From positions 201,424,043 through 201,488,042 of the forward strand of contig NC_091119.1 in NCBI RefSeq assembly GCF_040183065.1: a stretch of DNA of 64,000 nucleotides, written 5' to 3'. The notes under the pieces are model-generated. The model was not told the DNA's origin and did no database searches. It worked only from the letters and a program-made list of their open reading frames with translations. The position numbers were made by a program, and so were the translations under genes. Source of the stretch: Periplaneta americana (Eukaryota; Arthropoda; Insecta; Blattodea; Blattidae). Shown here in pieces: positions 42,826-54,019 of the stretch (within the stretch, counting starts at the first letter, position 1; every line of letters starts with the position of its first letter).

Positions 42826-44335
42826 AATATAAATATTTTCGGAGAATGAATCTAAAATATTAATGGGGAAATATTTTCGGAGAATAAATCTAAAATATTA
42901 ATGCAGAAATATTTTCGGAAAATGAATCTAAAATATTAATGGGGAAGTACTTTCGGAGAATAAATCTAAAATATTCATGGGGAAGTACTTTCGGAGAATA
43001 AATCTAAAATATTAATGGGGAAGTACTTTCGGAGAATAAATCTAAAATATTAATGCAGAAATATTTTCGGAGAATGAATCTAAAATATTAATGGGGAAAT
43101 ATTTTCGGAGAATGAATCTAAAATTTTAATAGAGGAATATTTTCAGAAAATGAATCTAAAATATTCATGGGGAAATATTTTCGGAGAATGAATCTAAAAT
43201 ATTCATGGGGAAATATTTTCGGAGAATGAATCTAAAATATTAATGGGGAAATATTTTCAGAGAATGAATCTAAAATATTAATGGGGAAATATTTTCGGAG
43301 AATGAATATAAAATATTAATGGGGAAATATTTTCAGAGAATGAATCTAAAATATTAATGGGGAAATACTTTCGGAGAATAAATCTAAAATATTCATGGGG
43401 AAATATTTTCGGAAAATGAATCTAAAATATTCATGGGGAAATATTTTCGGAGAATGAATCTAAAATTTTAATAGAGGAATATTTTCAGAAAATGAATCTA
43501 AAATATTCATGGGGAAATATTTTCGGAGAATGAATCTAAAATATTCATGGGGAAATATTTTCGGAGAATGAATCTAAAATATTAATGGGGAAATATATTC
43601 AGAGAATGAATCTAAAATATTAATGGGGAAATATTTTCGGAGAATGAATATAAAATATTAATGGGGAAATATTTTCAGAGAATGAATCTAAAATATTAAT
43701 GGGGAAATACTTTCGGAGAATAAATCTAAAATATTCATGGGGAGATATTTTCGGAAAATGAATCTAAAATATTCATGGGGAAATATTTTCGGAGAATGAA
43801 TCTAAAATTTTAATAGAGGAATATTTTCAGAAAATGAATCTAAAATATTCATGGGGAAATATTTTCGGAGAATGAATCTAAAATATTCATGGGGAAATAT
43901 TTTCGGAGAATGAATCTAAAATATTAATGGGGAAATATTTTCAGAGAATGAATCTAAAATATTAATGGGGAAATATTTTCGGAGAATGAATATAAAATAT
44001 TAATGGGGAAATATTTTCAGAGAATGAATCTAAAATATTAATGGGGAAGTATTTTCGGAAAATGAATATAAAATATTAATGGGGAAATATTTTCGGAGAC
44101 TGAATGTAAAATATTAATGGGGAAGTATTTTCGGAAAATGAATGTAAAATATTAATGGGGAAATATTTTCGGAGAATGAATGTAAAATATTAATGGGGAA
44201 ATATTTTCGGAGAATATACGGTATCTAAAATATTAATGGTGATATATTTCGGAGAATATGCGGTACCTATCTGAAATATTAATGGTGAAATATTTCGGGG
44301 AAATATTTTCGGAGAATGCGTCCAGTAATTGTAAG
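42826..44335. repeat. 38-bp minisatellite (~39 units) with 342-bp higher-order period
   Basis: Unit GAATCTAAAATATTAATGGG followed by GAAATATTTTCGGAGAAT. A variant unit (AAATTTTAATAGAGGAATAT) occurs at 43121, 43463 and 43805, exactly 342 = 9 x 38 apart, and the neighbouring variants repeat in the same order. Both edges are more diverged and single-period. Confidence 0.95.
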
Positions 44336-44760
44336 AAAAAAATGTAAGTAGGCCTACTCGTAATTTAGTGTTATCTTGTATCTGTCACTACCACGTAGAA
44401 TCTTGTTCTCTAATTACACTGGGGGATTTGTGGCTGTAGCGGTGCTCTTGCCAAGAAGTTCGGTTCCATTCATCTCGGCGCCTCCACGTAATGAAGGCGG
44501 CCGGGAGTGGAAGCCTCTGGTGCGGTCCCCTCGTAGGGATGCTGCGCATGTGGCAGCCAGCCTGCGATCCAACCCGGAAGACCTTCAACGCCATAACAAA
44601 CTACGCCTGTGTATTGCCTCTTCCGCTTGTACGGCTAGAGCGAGTTATCACGCGAGGAAATACCTTTATTATATCGATAGTCGCTGTAATATCCTGCAGA
44701 GTTCAATTGTTTTCTTATTTTATTATTTGTAACTAGAGCCTACATGTTAAGACATTCATA
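44336..44760. other. unassigned, locally GC-rich
   Basis: 44440-44600 is GC-rich with overlapping frames on both strands (118 codons plus, 68 minus) but no motif. It could be an old repeat or an exon; undecided. Confidence 0.3.
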
Positions 44761-45097
44761 GGGTAAACTGTATAGTGATTGACCACTTAAGCTAATGAAT
44801 AATAAAACAATGAAATAGCGGAAAACAGTGGTAACTTATTGAGAGAATTTTAAAGGCATTGGGTCAAGTGAAGATTCAGAAACAAATCAAAATCAATAAA
44901 CAAAAGAAAAAATAAAATTTTAATGCAAAGATAAATTAAATAAACACAACAAGTCCACTTTTACAGTTATTGACCGTCTACTGCACAGTTATTGAATACT
45001 CATTTATTAGTGATTGAACAACACATTTTCACAATTTTCACTTTTTTCTTGTCTGTTTCGTTTCTCTTCTTCTGATCTTTCTCATTAAGAACTATTC

Positions 45098-45362
45098 GCC
45101 ACCGGCGTAGCTCTGTCGGCAGAGGTGTTTGCCTGCCGATCCGAAGTTTCGTTAGGGCGCGGGTTCAATTCCAGCTTGGGCTGATTACCTGGTTGGGGTT
45201 TTCCGAGGTTTTGCCCAACCGTAAGGCAAATTTCAGGTAATCTATGACGAATCCTCGGCCTCATCTCGCCAAATACCATCTCGCTACCATCAATCCCATC
45301 GACGCTAAATAACCTCGTAGTTGATACAGTGTCGTTAAATAACCAAGTTAAAAAAATAAGAA
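45098..45362 (+). mobile_element. tRNA-headed SINE, family 3
   Basis: A box TAGCTCTGTCGGCAGAGG and B box GGTTCAATTCC form a tRNA-like head different from family 1. The body (TTACCTGGTTGGGGTTTTCC) and tail (GACGCTAAATAACCTCGTAG, CAGTGTCGTTAAATAACC) are clearly shared with it. Target duplication AAGAACTATTC (45087-45097) / AAGAACTCTTC (45363-45373). Confidence 0.88.
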
Positions 45363-45451
45363 AAGAACTCTTCTCGCTGCCTTTTCTTTCATTTCTTATT
45401 CGCTTCCTTTCTTCTCTTGCCTCTTCTTCCATTTTTCTCTTTTGTGCCTTA

Positions 45452-45685
45452 TCAGAAGCAAGTGTGTGTCATTTCTCTGATGTTATTACAAATGGCTTCA
45501 CCCAGCACTAGACGAGGACCAAAGAACACTTTTCCTTCAACGGGATATTTGCTTCTGGACGCTAAGGTTGCTTTTAGGACACCAAACTTCTTGGCAGCTT
45601 CATTTAAATCAAATCCACTGCGGACAGGTTCTGTAGCGTTTCGTAAAGCTTCCCCTGTATAATGCACTTTACCTGGCTTAGGCAT
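45452..45685 (-). pseudogene. pogo/Tigger transposase N-terminal HTH fragment
   Basis: MPKPGKVHYTGEALRNATEP, then RSGFDLNEAAKKFGVLKATL: a psq/CENP-B-type helix-turn-helix (LNEAAKKFGV.KATL). KVFFGPRLVLGEAICNNIRE follows, as in Tigger-type proteins (GPRPVFGEEIE). The frame stops at 77 codons, before the CENP-B HTH and the DDE domain, so it is only a fragment. Starts within the element's right portion, reading inward. Confidence 0.7.
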
Positions 45686-46228
45686 TATAATATAGTATCA
45701 GTCCTGTAAAAATCCCCATCATTTAACCGATAACATATATAGAATTGGAGCAAATTGGTCATTATTCTAACAAATAATTTATGAACGACCAATCACTGTA
45801 GTTTGCGGACATACACTTTATAGTGATTGACCACGGGGCATTTTTATGTCATATAAAAACTTTTACAAAATAATATTCTGTGGACGGAAACCTTATACCT
45901 TTTCTCACACTGTGAGTGTAAAAACGAGCACCAGAATTTATGTATCCTTTGCAGAATAAATAAATTATTGCGTGCATTATTCTTAGCAATTTCTCTAGTT
46001 ACTTACACTTGTTTACGTTCAGTTGCATTTCCAATCGATTTCAGTCCTCTCAGACAACAGACACCAACTCAGTGGGATGAACAGCGACAACTAACCACAA
46101 ATAAGGGTTGTTACTAGAGGTATATGCCGCAAAAAGTGAAATCACGATCGTGGTTTATTCACAATATACTTGAGAAAAGGAACCGGTCAATCACCGTATA
46201 CTGGTCAATAACTACCTAGTTTACCCTA

Positions 46229-47155
46229 CTACATACTTCAATATGTGGCATCACGGCCAAGAAATTAAAAACAATTCTATCTAATGCATTTCTAGTATGC
46301 CAAAGAGAGTTAAAAGTGTAATTGCTGCAAAGGGATGTGTGACAAAATATTAGTTTCCTTGTTTATTTCATTCCATATTCGTTATTACACAATTAAATAT
46401 GTAATAATATTATTTATAAAACATTATTTAGAGTAATGTAGCTTTTCCAGTTGAGAAAATCCAAATTACTTGTGTTTTATGTGAATTTGAAGATGAAATT
46501 CCTACTTTTACCAAGTGTCCCTAATAATTTGATCACCCACTGTAGGTACATTAATAAATTTTCAATTAACTGTATTACTAAACGAAAATTGTCGTTTTAT
46601 AAAGCTTTATTATGTTTAGCAGTAATCAAAAACCATAACATAACAATATGGAGAATGGCCAACCTTCTTCTTATTGTCCGCCATTATTTACAATGCACAA
46701 AACAAACCAGTGTCTCCAACAGAGTGTACGGAAAGTCGCCGAAAAGTAGTTGTAAAGTCGCTAGATTTCTCATTATCAACAAAGATAGGTTAAATTTTGT
46801 CACTATGGGGTGTTAAAAAGGTCACTAAATCCCTATTTAAGCAATATAAAAGTTAAAATAAATTATTGTTGAAAAAGAGTTAAAGTTCGCTAGATTGGCA
46901 ACACTGAACAAACCTGTACAACATGGTCCGCGCATCACATATTTCACTTGTTTATGCGATGTTGCCAAATCCTTTTCACGTGAACTTAGATTGCATTTGA
47001 ACGAAGGTAATTTGATCGCAGAAAAGTTTTATACAATAGAAGAAGTGTCTGAACTCGGTTCACTTTTCGATCTTCGATCAAAGTTGATCTTTAGTCAGGG
47101 AGTTTTATACAATTGGGCCTTAAACATTTCGAACATTTACACTACGTACGTATAT
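46229..47155. other. unassigned AT-rich region
   Basis: A 121-codon plus frame (46451-46816) and a 94-codon plus frame (46895-47179) lack motifs. Short TTGCCAACACTG-like words recur here and at 47820 and 51305. Nothing else. Confidence 0.3.
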
Positions 47156-47870
47156 TTACTTTCGAAACCTTTCGCATGAACACAAACAAAGCAGCAATAC
47201 AGAAATCACAAACAGAACGCAGGAAAAACAAAACATGTTATTGAAATCTTGTGGAAAGGGCCCGAGATGTAGATAAAATGCATCAGCAGGTGATTTACAA
47301 ACAAATACGGCCAGTTTGAGAATATGAAAGCAGAAATAAATCCTTTTAGAACTCGAGAGCACCCATTCATTGTGATGGTCACATTTATCGTTTCTGGATC
47401 TCCATGAGGTATTGTAAATCCAGGTACCCAGGTAGAAGCGTCCGGCTGGGTGGAACAGGTTGTGATGGCCGTCAGCCCTTGCAGAAACGTCCAATTCCCA
47501 GCTCTTCATGAGTGTCCAAAGTCCAGGGAGAACGGAACATTTCAAAGGAAGACTATAGTATTTGTAGGCCCTCTGTCGGTGATACATTTTATAAAGTGAA
47601 GGCATCTGGGATTCCATTGAGGGTACACTGAGTTTCCTATAGCAATTGTTTTCATGCTTCTTTTGTTTTGGCACCTGTTCCGTAGAGACCGAATTGTATG
47701 TAATATGAAAGGGAGAAATATGTACATCCTTTGACACGGAAATTGGTCGCTGTTCAGAGACTAATACTAAAGTAGGCCTATTAATAGTAGATATAGTGAG
47801 GATCACGTAAGAGCAGTTCAGTGTTGCCAACTCTAACCAGATATCACCAAAGAGTGTAAAATCACAATGC
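47156..47870 (-). CDS. unrecognised long open frame (hypothetical)
   Basis: A minus-strand frame of 258 codons in total, long for this AT-rich DNA. Its first ~20 codons overlap the antisense of LINE F2, so the real start, if any, is lower. Content: SVLPGLWTLMKSWELDVSAR, ADGHHNLFHPAGRFYLGTWI, then a hydrophobic C-terminus (FCFSCVLFVISVLLLCLC) that could be a membrane segment. I do not recognise a family. It may be a repeat-derived or chance frame; no splice signals decide it. Confidence 0.25.
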
Positions 47871-48771
47871 CATGTACAATAATCCCTTTTGCTTCCTGTG
47901 TTAAAAACCTTGGAGTTTACTTTGATATGCATTTAAACTGGAATAACCAAGTAACCCATATTATCAAAAAAGTGCTTTCCATACTACATTCCTTAACCAG
48001 CATTCGAAAATTCCTTCCGCTATCACTCAAGAAAATACTAGTGGAAACACTAGTAATGCCCCACTTCGATTATTGTGATTTTCTACTGACTGACCTCAAT
48101 GTCAACCAGTCACAAAGATTACAACGTGTTCATAATTCTTGTGTTCGCTTCGTCTGCGATGTCCGTCGCGCTGACCACATTACCCCATCCTTCCAAACTC
48201 TAAACTGGCTACGGCTTAACGAACGTAGAAATTTTCATTCTCTTGTTCTCCTTTTCCAAGTCCTTCACACCTCTACACCTACCTACCTTGCCTCCCGTTT
48301 CAGTTACCTGTCATCATATCATAATCTCTCCACACGCACGCAAAATAGCCGCATACTAGCCATACCAACACATAAGACATCATCGTATTCATCATCATAC
48401 ACAATCTCGCTCCGCCGCTTGTGGAATACCCTACCCAGTGACATCAGAGACTGTCTGAATTTAGTAGCGTTCAAAAGCAAGCTTATTAAGCATTTTCTTA
48501 CTGCGTAGAGTAGGTTTACTTTTACTTAATAAAAAAATACTTTTTCTCTCTTCTTAACTTTTACAATGAACTGTCTAGCTTTTATTAATCAGTTAATCTT
48601 TTAGTACTTTGATTATTATTATATTTGTAAATCTAATATTAATTGTAATTATAATTGTAATTGTATTCTTAATATTGTAGTTGTAATCTCCTGGTAGAGG
48701 GAAAGAGAGGGCCTGATGGCCTTATCTCTACCAGTTTAAATAAGTAAAATAAATAATAATAATAATAATAA
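47867..48771 (+). mobile_element. LINE family F, copy F2, with intact C-terminal frame
   Basis: A 213-residue frame (47867-48508): KNLGVYFDMHLNWNNQVTHI, LPLSLKKILVETLVMPHFDY, QRLQRVHNSCVRFVCDVRRA and LRRLWNTLPSDIRDCLNLVA, ending FKSKLIKHFLTA. This is the thumb/C-terminal end of a CR1/Jockey-like RT; the catalytic FADD lies upstream and is missing. The 3' UTR of ~260 bases ends GGCCTTATCTCTACCAGTTT and an (AAT)n tail. It helps define the interrupted copy at 4411. Confidence 0.82.
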
Positions 48772-48959
48772 TGGGCCTATTAATAATATGCTATTAACAA
48801 TAACGATGTCTTGCTTATTTACTACATTTCATCTTTATGTCACAATATGGAGTCGATTTAATTTTCTGAAAGGTTCAATAATTTGTGAAAGAGAAGGCCT
48901 ATATTTTCCTCCTGGACCTCTAGCACATTATGTTGGAAATTAGTAGATTAATATGATCT

Positions 48960-49556
48960 AATATTAAAATGTATTTTGTCTGACAACACGAAATTCATTG
49001 CTTTGACCAAACAGTTTAGGATTCACGAGACCTAACCTAAAAATGTATTTCGTTTGATCACTTGAAATGATTAGTACAAACTCCGAAAACCGAATGCCAC
49101 TTTGAAATGTATGCTTAGGAATACTTACTCCTAATAATTTTGCTATTACAATTATAGTTGCTATGCCCGCACGCATTTTCTATCGATCACTCAAGTGCGT
49201 GTAGCTATCACATATGTTATATTTATTTACTTACATTTATCTAACTATAATCTTGACTTGTAACCACAACGCAACACATAAAATAGCTATTATGTATTAA
49301 TATAATACTGATATTAATTAATTATTAGTATGTTCGAATTTCACTAGCTTCCAGTAATCGGCTCAGAAATCTAGAACAATTTGAATTTTCAGAATTTGCA
49401 CTACCGACAACAGCTGTTCCTGCTGCCAACATAACAGTTAGAATATCACTACCAATTGTAGCATTTCTCAATATCGAAATTCAAAACGAAGTTGACAAAA
49501 GAAAATTCAATCTTCAAACTAGAAAATCACCATAATCCACTAGCTTATGTAGTAAT
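48960..49556. mobile_element. fragment related to transposon K interior
   Basis: Blocks match the interior of the element at 51199-52005: ACGAAATTCATTG, CTAACCTAAAAATGTATTT, GTAACCACAACGCAACAC-type, TTCACTAGCTTCCAGTAA, and AATCCACTAGC. It includes ~150 bases missing from that copy. Terminal repeats of K are not found, so this is a truncated relative. Confidence 0.65.
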
Positions 49557-49596
49557 GGGGGGGGAAAATGGTTAGGTTTCACTCTTAGGTTATTAA

Positions 49597-50340
49597 GGGT
49601 ATATGTACGTGAACGACCACAAATATTATCATAAAATGCATGCTCTAAATTTCTAAAATTTTAGAAGAAAATGAACTCACAATTGAACAAAAATTACAAG
49701 GTACCTCAACAAGACTTATTAGAACTTAAATATCCGATAAAAGTATAAAAAAGGTTACTAATATATAATCTTTTTCCAACCAGGTTTATCAAAGTACGAA
49801 AAAAAAAATCTGCAGTTATATTGTCATGGTCTCTCTGACATCTTTAATATTTTTCCTGCATGTAATAAACACTTATTTCTGAAAAGTAGACTACTCTCAG
49901 ACATGTAGAGTTGTTTATTTTAATACAATTAATTTTTTATTTGTCCTACATGAAATATATTAAAATTTACATAATGTTTTTTGACCTAATTTTCTTATTT
50001 TCAAAGAAATGGGCATTATTGTAGTCTACCTTTTGCATAAATGCATGTTAAATCATTGTACAATATTTCAGAATTCTATCTTTAATGGTTGTTGAGTTAT
50101 GAAATAATATGTGTGAACATTTTCAAAGTTTGGAAAATTAAATTTAAAGTAAAAAGTGAATTCAAAAAAATAATATTAGTAACATTTGTTATACTTTTAT
50201 CAGATATTTAAGTTTTAATAAGTCTTGTTGTGGTACCTTGTAATTTTTGTCCAATTGTGAGTTCATTTCCTTATAAAATTTTAGAAATTTAGAGCCTGCA
50301 TTTTCTGATAATATTTGTGGTCGTTCACGTACATATACCC
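49597..50340. mobile_element. 744-bp element with ~170-bp inverted ends and TTAA duplication
   Basis: GGGTATATGTACGTGAACGA and onward for about 170 bases is matched, in reverse complement, by the other end with few differences. TTAA lies at 49593-49596 and 50341-50344. The ~390-base centre is AT-rich and has no frame. TTAA with a GGG terminus again suggests piggyBac or Kolobok; the long arms are unusual for a MITE of this size. Confidence 0.92.
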
Positions 50341-50344
50341 TTAA

Positions 50345-51198
50345 GTAAGCAGATCCGGATTATATAAAGAAATTTATTTTAGGGGGGACTAAGGAGGTTT
50401 GACCATACGGGAGGTTTTACTCTTTGCAATTATTAATAATCTCGCAGTTTGTCGACTGCCACCTAGTAACTTTCTTTGTTCTGAAGGCTAAAGAATATTT
50501 GTGCTCGAGAAGGAAGTGAAAGGACAAACAGATGACCTAGCACTTCTTGTCTGCTTTGACTCTGACAGCTGTAGTTTTGTTGTTCCAGTTTGTAATAATC
50601 CGAGTGTGTGAAGTTAATCATATTGAAAATACTTATAATTTTATTTGATTCTGTAGTGTTTAAGGTTTAAATTTTAAATTGATATAGGCCCCTATTTACA
50701 ATTTAGTTTCTTTCACAAAGAACTCTGTCAATATTTTAATTAGTAACAATGACCAAGTAGGAAGGTTGGACCCACATGACATTTTAAAGAAAAAATATAT
50801 GAGTACTAAAATAGTTATTTATGGTATTAGAGAATCAAGACGGATTTTATCCATAAGCTGAAGGTTTGACACGCGAGAAGTCAGTCGATCGTGTTAATTT
50901 CCACGAGTGGATAAATATGTCTTGATTCTCTAGTACCATTACAATATTTTATACAACATTTACTTATAAAGTTAAAGAAACTTCTTTGTTTTTTAATTAA
51001 TACAAATTGTAAAATATTAGTAATTCATTCCTGGAATACATTTAAAGCACGGCCGTCTGGATATATATGTCACAGACATCGTAATACGTAATATGTGAGA
51101 ATCAATGTAAGCTAATCGCTGAGAGGCTAATCGTTTCTAGGCAATTGTTTTCATTGTTGTTGTAGTTTGAATGATACGGTAATGTTTAGCAGTATTAT
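50345..51198. other. unassigned; contains a ~115-bp hairpin at 50822-50936
   Basis: GGTATTAGAGAATCAAGACG ... TCTTGATTCTCTAGTACC gives ~30-base arms around a ~56-base loop with ACACGCGAGAAGTCAGTCGA. The rest has no recognisable coding, though 50440-50600 is less AT-rich. Confidence 0.4.
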
Positions 51199-52005
51199 CA
51201 CAATCTAGTATATACAGTCACGAAGCTTTGAGTTGTGAGGGTACTAGGAACAATAGACTGTGCCGGTACTATAGTGAGGGTCTCATAAATATTGCCATCT
51301 TGTCAGTGTTGCCAACTGTTACCAGATATCACACGATCCTTCGTACTAAATTACTTATTTACTTACCGTACTTTATGTTGGAAGGTTATTCTAAATAATT
51401 CAATAATTTGTAACATGTTTTCGTAGGCAAACTATACGAGGAAGGGATCAACATGTCAAGTATTTTATCTGGCATTACGAAATTCATTGGTTTGACTAAA
51501 CAATTGACTCACGAAATCTAACCTAAAAATGTATTTTGTTTGACCACATGAAATTATTAGTACTAACTCCGAAAACTTACCTGACTATAGTCTTGAATTA
51601 AACCACAACGCAATGCAACGCATAAAATAACTATTATGTATTAATATTAATTAATTATTAGTATGTTCAAATTTCACTAGCTTCCAGTAACAGGCCCAGA
51701 AATCTAGTACAATTTTAATTCATGGAACCCCAGTACCAACAAATGTTGTCGATATTTGTCTCAGATGCCAACATACGTACTAGTTACAAAATCACTACAA
51801 TTTGTAGTATTTGTCAGTATCGAAATTCGAAACGAAGTTGGCAAAAGAAAATTCAACCTGTAAACTAGAAAATTACCACAATCCACTAGCATTTGTAGTA
51901 ATGCATCATCTGTAATGAGGCGATAGTAGCGATCCTAGTGGTTAGCAACTATCTATGGATGCATATTTACTACGTATTGAGCTTCATGACTGTATATACT
52001 AGACC
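51199..52005. mobile_element. long-form transposon K (~0.8 kb)
   Basis: The left end CACAATCTAGTATATACAGT and right end (read inward) CTAGTATATACAGTCATGAA are flanked by TATTAT on both sides. Both ends match the two ends of the 180-bp element at 14471, in opposite order of strands. The interior matches 48960-49556. No transposase frame. Confidence 0.75.
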
Positions 52006-52080
52006 TATTATCGTGAGAGAAGAGAAGATATTTAGACCAGAAAAAAGTTCTACAGGAAGTCAAGTGTGTTATATCAGATT

Positions 52081-52329
52081 TGAAGAGTCCACTGCAAGAA
52101 TGATGGATGTCATTTGGAATACATTTTTCAGCAGAAGCAATTGAAAGTCTGAAATGCTTAGCGCTCAAAGCTTAACTGTGATTTTCCGATCATTACTGGA
52201 CAATGACTATCAATGTTAATGCCATATAACTCTGTATGTACATTCTATATGTCTTAAGCTATGCATTGACAGTCTTGGTTCATTTTCGACAAGAAAATGA
52301 CATCCATCATTCTTGCAGTCGACTCTTCA
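52081..52329. mobile_element. 249-bp MITE (family M), copy 2
   Basis: TGAAGAGTCCACTGCAAGAA at the left; the reverse complement of TGAAGAGTCGACTGCAAGAA at the right. The interior is the reverse complement of copy 1 at 3536 (AGCGCT, GTGATTTTCCGATCATTA, CATTGACAGTCTTGGTTCAT). Confidence 0.85.
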
Positions 52330-52589
52330 TTTGTTACCAACTGAATCTAACTCTACATACGAAAAGGAGTATGGCGTGTTCTGTGATTGGAGAAGATGCA
52401 ATGATATGAGAGGTGTGACTGAAGATATTATTCTGGCATATTTTTCTGAAAAATCTCTTTTCACCGAATTTTCTTCTTCTTCTTCTTCTTCATCTTCCTT
52501 CTTCTTCTGCTGGATTGCCTATAATATATTGATGATTGGGGTTTATTTCATATTTCGGATAGACACTATTTATATTTCATAAGACGGAT

Positions 52590-53335
52590 GTAAAATTTAT
52601 AAACATAAAATTTACACGGTCACACGTTAAAAGTGTTAAAATTGTTTAAAAAGGTATTTACCTTCGACAGACGGCCCGTTTCGACGCTATTTGTCGTCGT
52701 CTTCAGTGTCCCTTGAACCACTGCTGATTTTGGCTCTGCGATGTGCAGTTGTCGATGGTAGGGGTGGGAGTGTGTCGCTCCTATGGTGGGGGTTGGTTGT
52801 CTGTATGCTATGACGTACTATGACGTCAAACAATGTGTGCGTATTGAACTGTAGTTGCGTATTAAGTATGTAATGTGGGTGTGCTATTGTATTCTTATAT
52901 ATTTCGTATTGTTCTAGGATATTTAACTGTAAACTTTTTGGTGTGATGTGTAAAATTTCCATATCTGTTTCTATATTATTGTAGTCATGATTATTGTCGA
53001 TAATGTGATCTGCATAATTTGATGTAATGTATGGTTTGAGAATACAATAGCACACCCACATTACATACTTAATACGCAACTACAGTTCAATACGCACACA
53101 TTGTTTGACATCATAATACGTCATAACATACGGACAGCCAACCCCCACCATAGGAACAACACACCCCCACCCCTACCATCGACAACTGCACATCGCAGAG
53201 CCAAAATCAGCAGTGGTTCAAGAGACATTGAAGACGACGACAAATAGCGTCGAAACGGGCCGTCTGTCGAAGGTAAATACCTTTTTAAACAATTTTAATA
53301 CTTTTAACGTGTGACAGTGTAAATTTTATGTTTTT
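52590..53335. mobile_element. inverted pair of Penelope-like 3' ends (head-to-head)
   Basis: The left ~290 bases and right ~290 bases are reverse complements with ~94% identity by eye, both ending in CGTCGAAACGGGCCGTCTGT, CGAAGGTAAATACC and TTTTAAACAATTTTAA. The ~150-base centre continues the left copy's minus-strand coding: TDMEILHITPKSLQLNILEQ and YEIYKNTIAHPHYILNTQLQ, which matches the C-terminal region of the element at 36-37 kb (NTDMEILHIQPKNQKLNTLE). Penelope-like elements are known to leave inverted and tandem partial copies. Confidence 0.85.
52666..52710 (-). ncRNA. hammerhead-like ribozyme fold, intact core
   Basis: On the minus strand: GACA | CTGAAGA | C | GACG loop CGTC | GAA | ACG GGC CGT | C | TGTC. 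Helix I GACA/TGTC, helix II GACG/CGTC, helix III ACG/CGT, cleavage triplet GTC. One extra base separates the CTGANGA box from helix II. The mirrored copy at 53224-53268 has T for the first core C, which should disable it. Confidence 0.5.
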
Positions 53336-53680
53336 AACAAAGTGTTAACGAGAACTTTAATCAATGTTAAATTTAGTTGGAATTAAATTTTAAACGTAAT
53401 TCCCGATGTGGAGAATAATTTTGCTTTCTAAGTGTCTTCTTGATCGATCGCCACTGAGTCCCTCCCCTTCATCGCGTAATGAGAACTGACACCTCTGCTT
53501 CCTGTCTGAAATGGTGATAATGAAGTTAAGTTCAGATGACGTAAAACTCTGAAGCTGTGGATCTGCAGTCTGAACAGCCAGGATCGTATTCTCGTATCTT
53601 ATAGACGTAACTCGGAAAATATATGTACTGTGGGCCTATACATTGGACCATAATCGATGGACTATAATATAGAACCAAGG
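53336..53680. other. unassigned spacer
   Basis: No frame or repeat recognised. Confidence 0.3.
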
Positions 53681-53825
53681 ATCCCTCAACCCATTAAGAA
53701 CAAATGCTAGGTAACTTTCGGCGCTGGACCTTGGACTGAATTTTGCTCAATTGTCACATTCATCTCATTCAGACGCTAGACAACCATAGCAGTTGATAAA
53801 ACGTGTAAGAGAATCAATTAAAAAA
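53681..53825 (+). mobile_element. SINE family 1, 5'-truncated copy d
   Basis: TCCCTCAACCCATTAAGAAC, then GGTAACTTTCGGCGCTGGAC, AGACGCTAGACAACC and GTTGATAAAACGTGTAAGAG: the body and tail without the tRNA head. More diverged than the other copies. Confidence 0.75.
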
Positions 53826-54019
53826 AGGAACTAAGGAATCGAGCGTGAAGTAGGCCCTACAATATTTTTACTTACACACTTGTGTTATTAACCATTTTGA
53901 TTTGCTATCAAGGCAAGATATTGTTAACATAGAGCCAATATTTTCTTTCTTTTTCTTTTTAGTTGTGTATGTGTTTCTAAATTAGTCTCTGATATAAGAA
54001 CTGGTGCGAGCTGAAGAAC

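Larger units (their letters stand above)
44761..46226 (-). mobile_element. pogo/Tigger-like element (1.47 kb) carrying a SINE
   Basis: Terminal GGGTAAACT at both ends, flanked by TA (44759-44760 and 46227-46228). Subterminal GTGATTGACCA copies occur at the left end, near 45825, and near the right end (reverse CGGTCAATCAC). The minus strand carries a short HTH protein fragment near the right end. The SINE at 45098 is a later insertion. Confidence 0.75.

Noticed and set aside
42826-44335. CRISPR-like array
   Set aside because: Units are directly adjacent with no unique spacers, and the DNA is animal. The same holds for the 28-bp and 92-bp arrays.
44388-44736. Host exon in the GC-rich patch
   Set aside because: Open on both strands in several frames with no motif or clear splice pair; composition alone is not enough.
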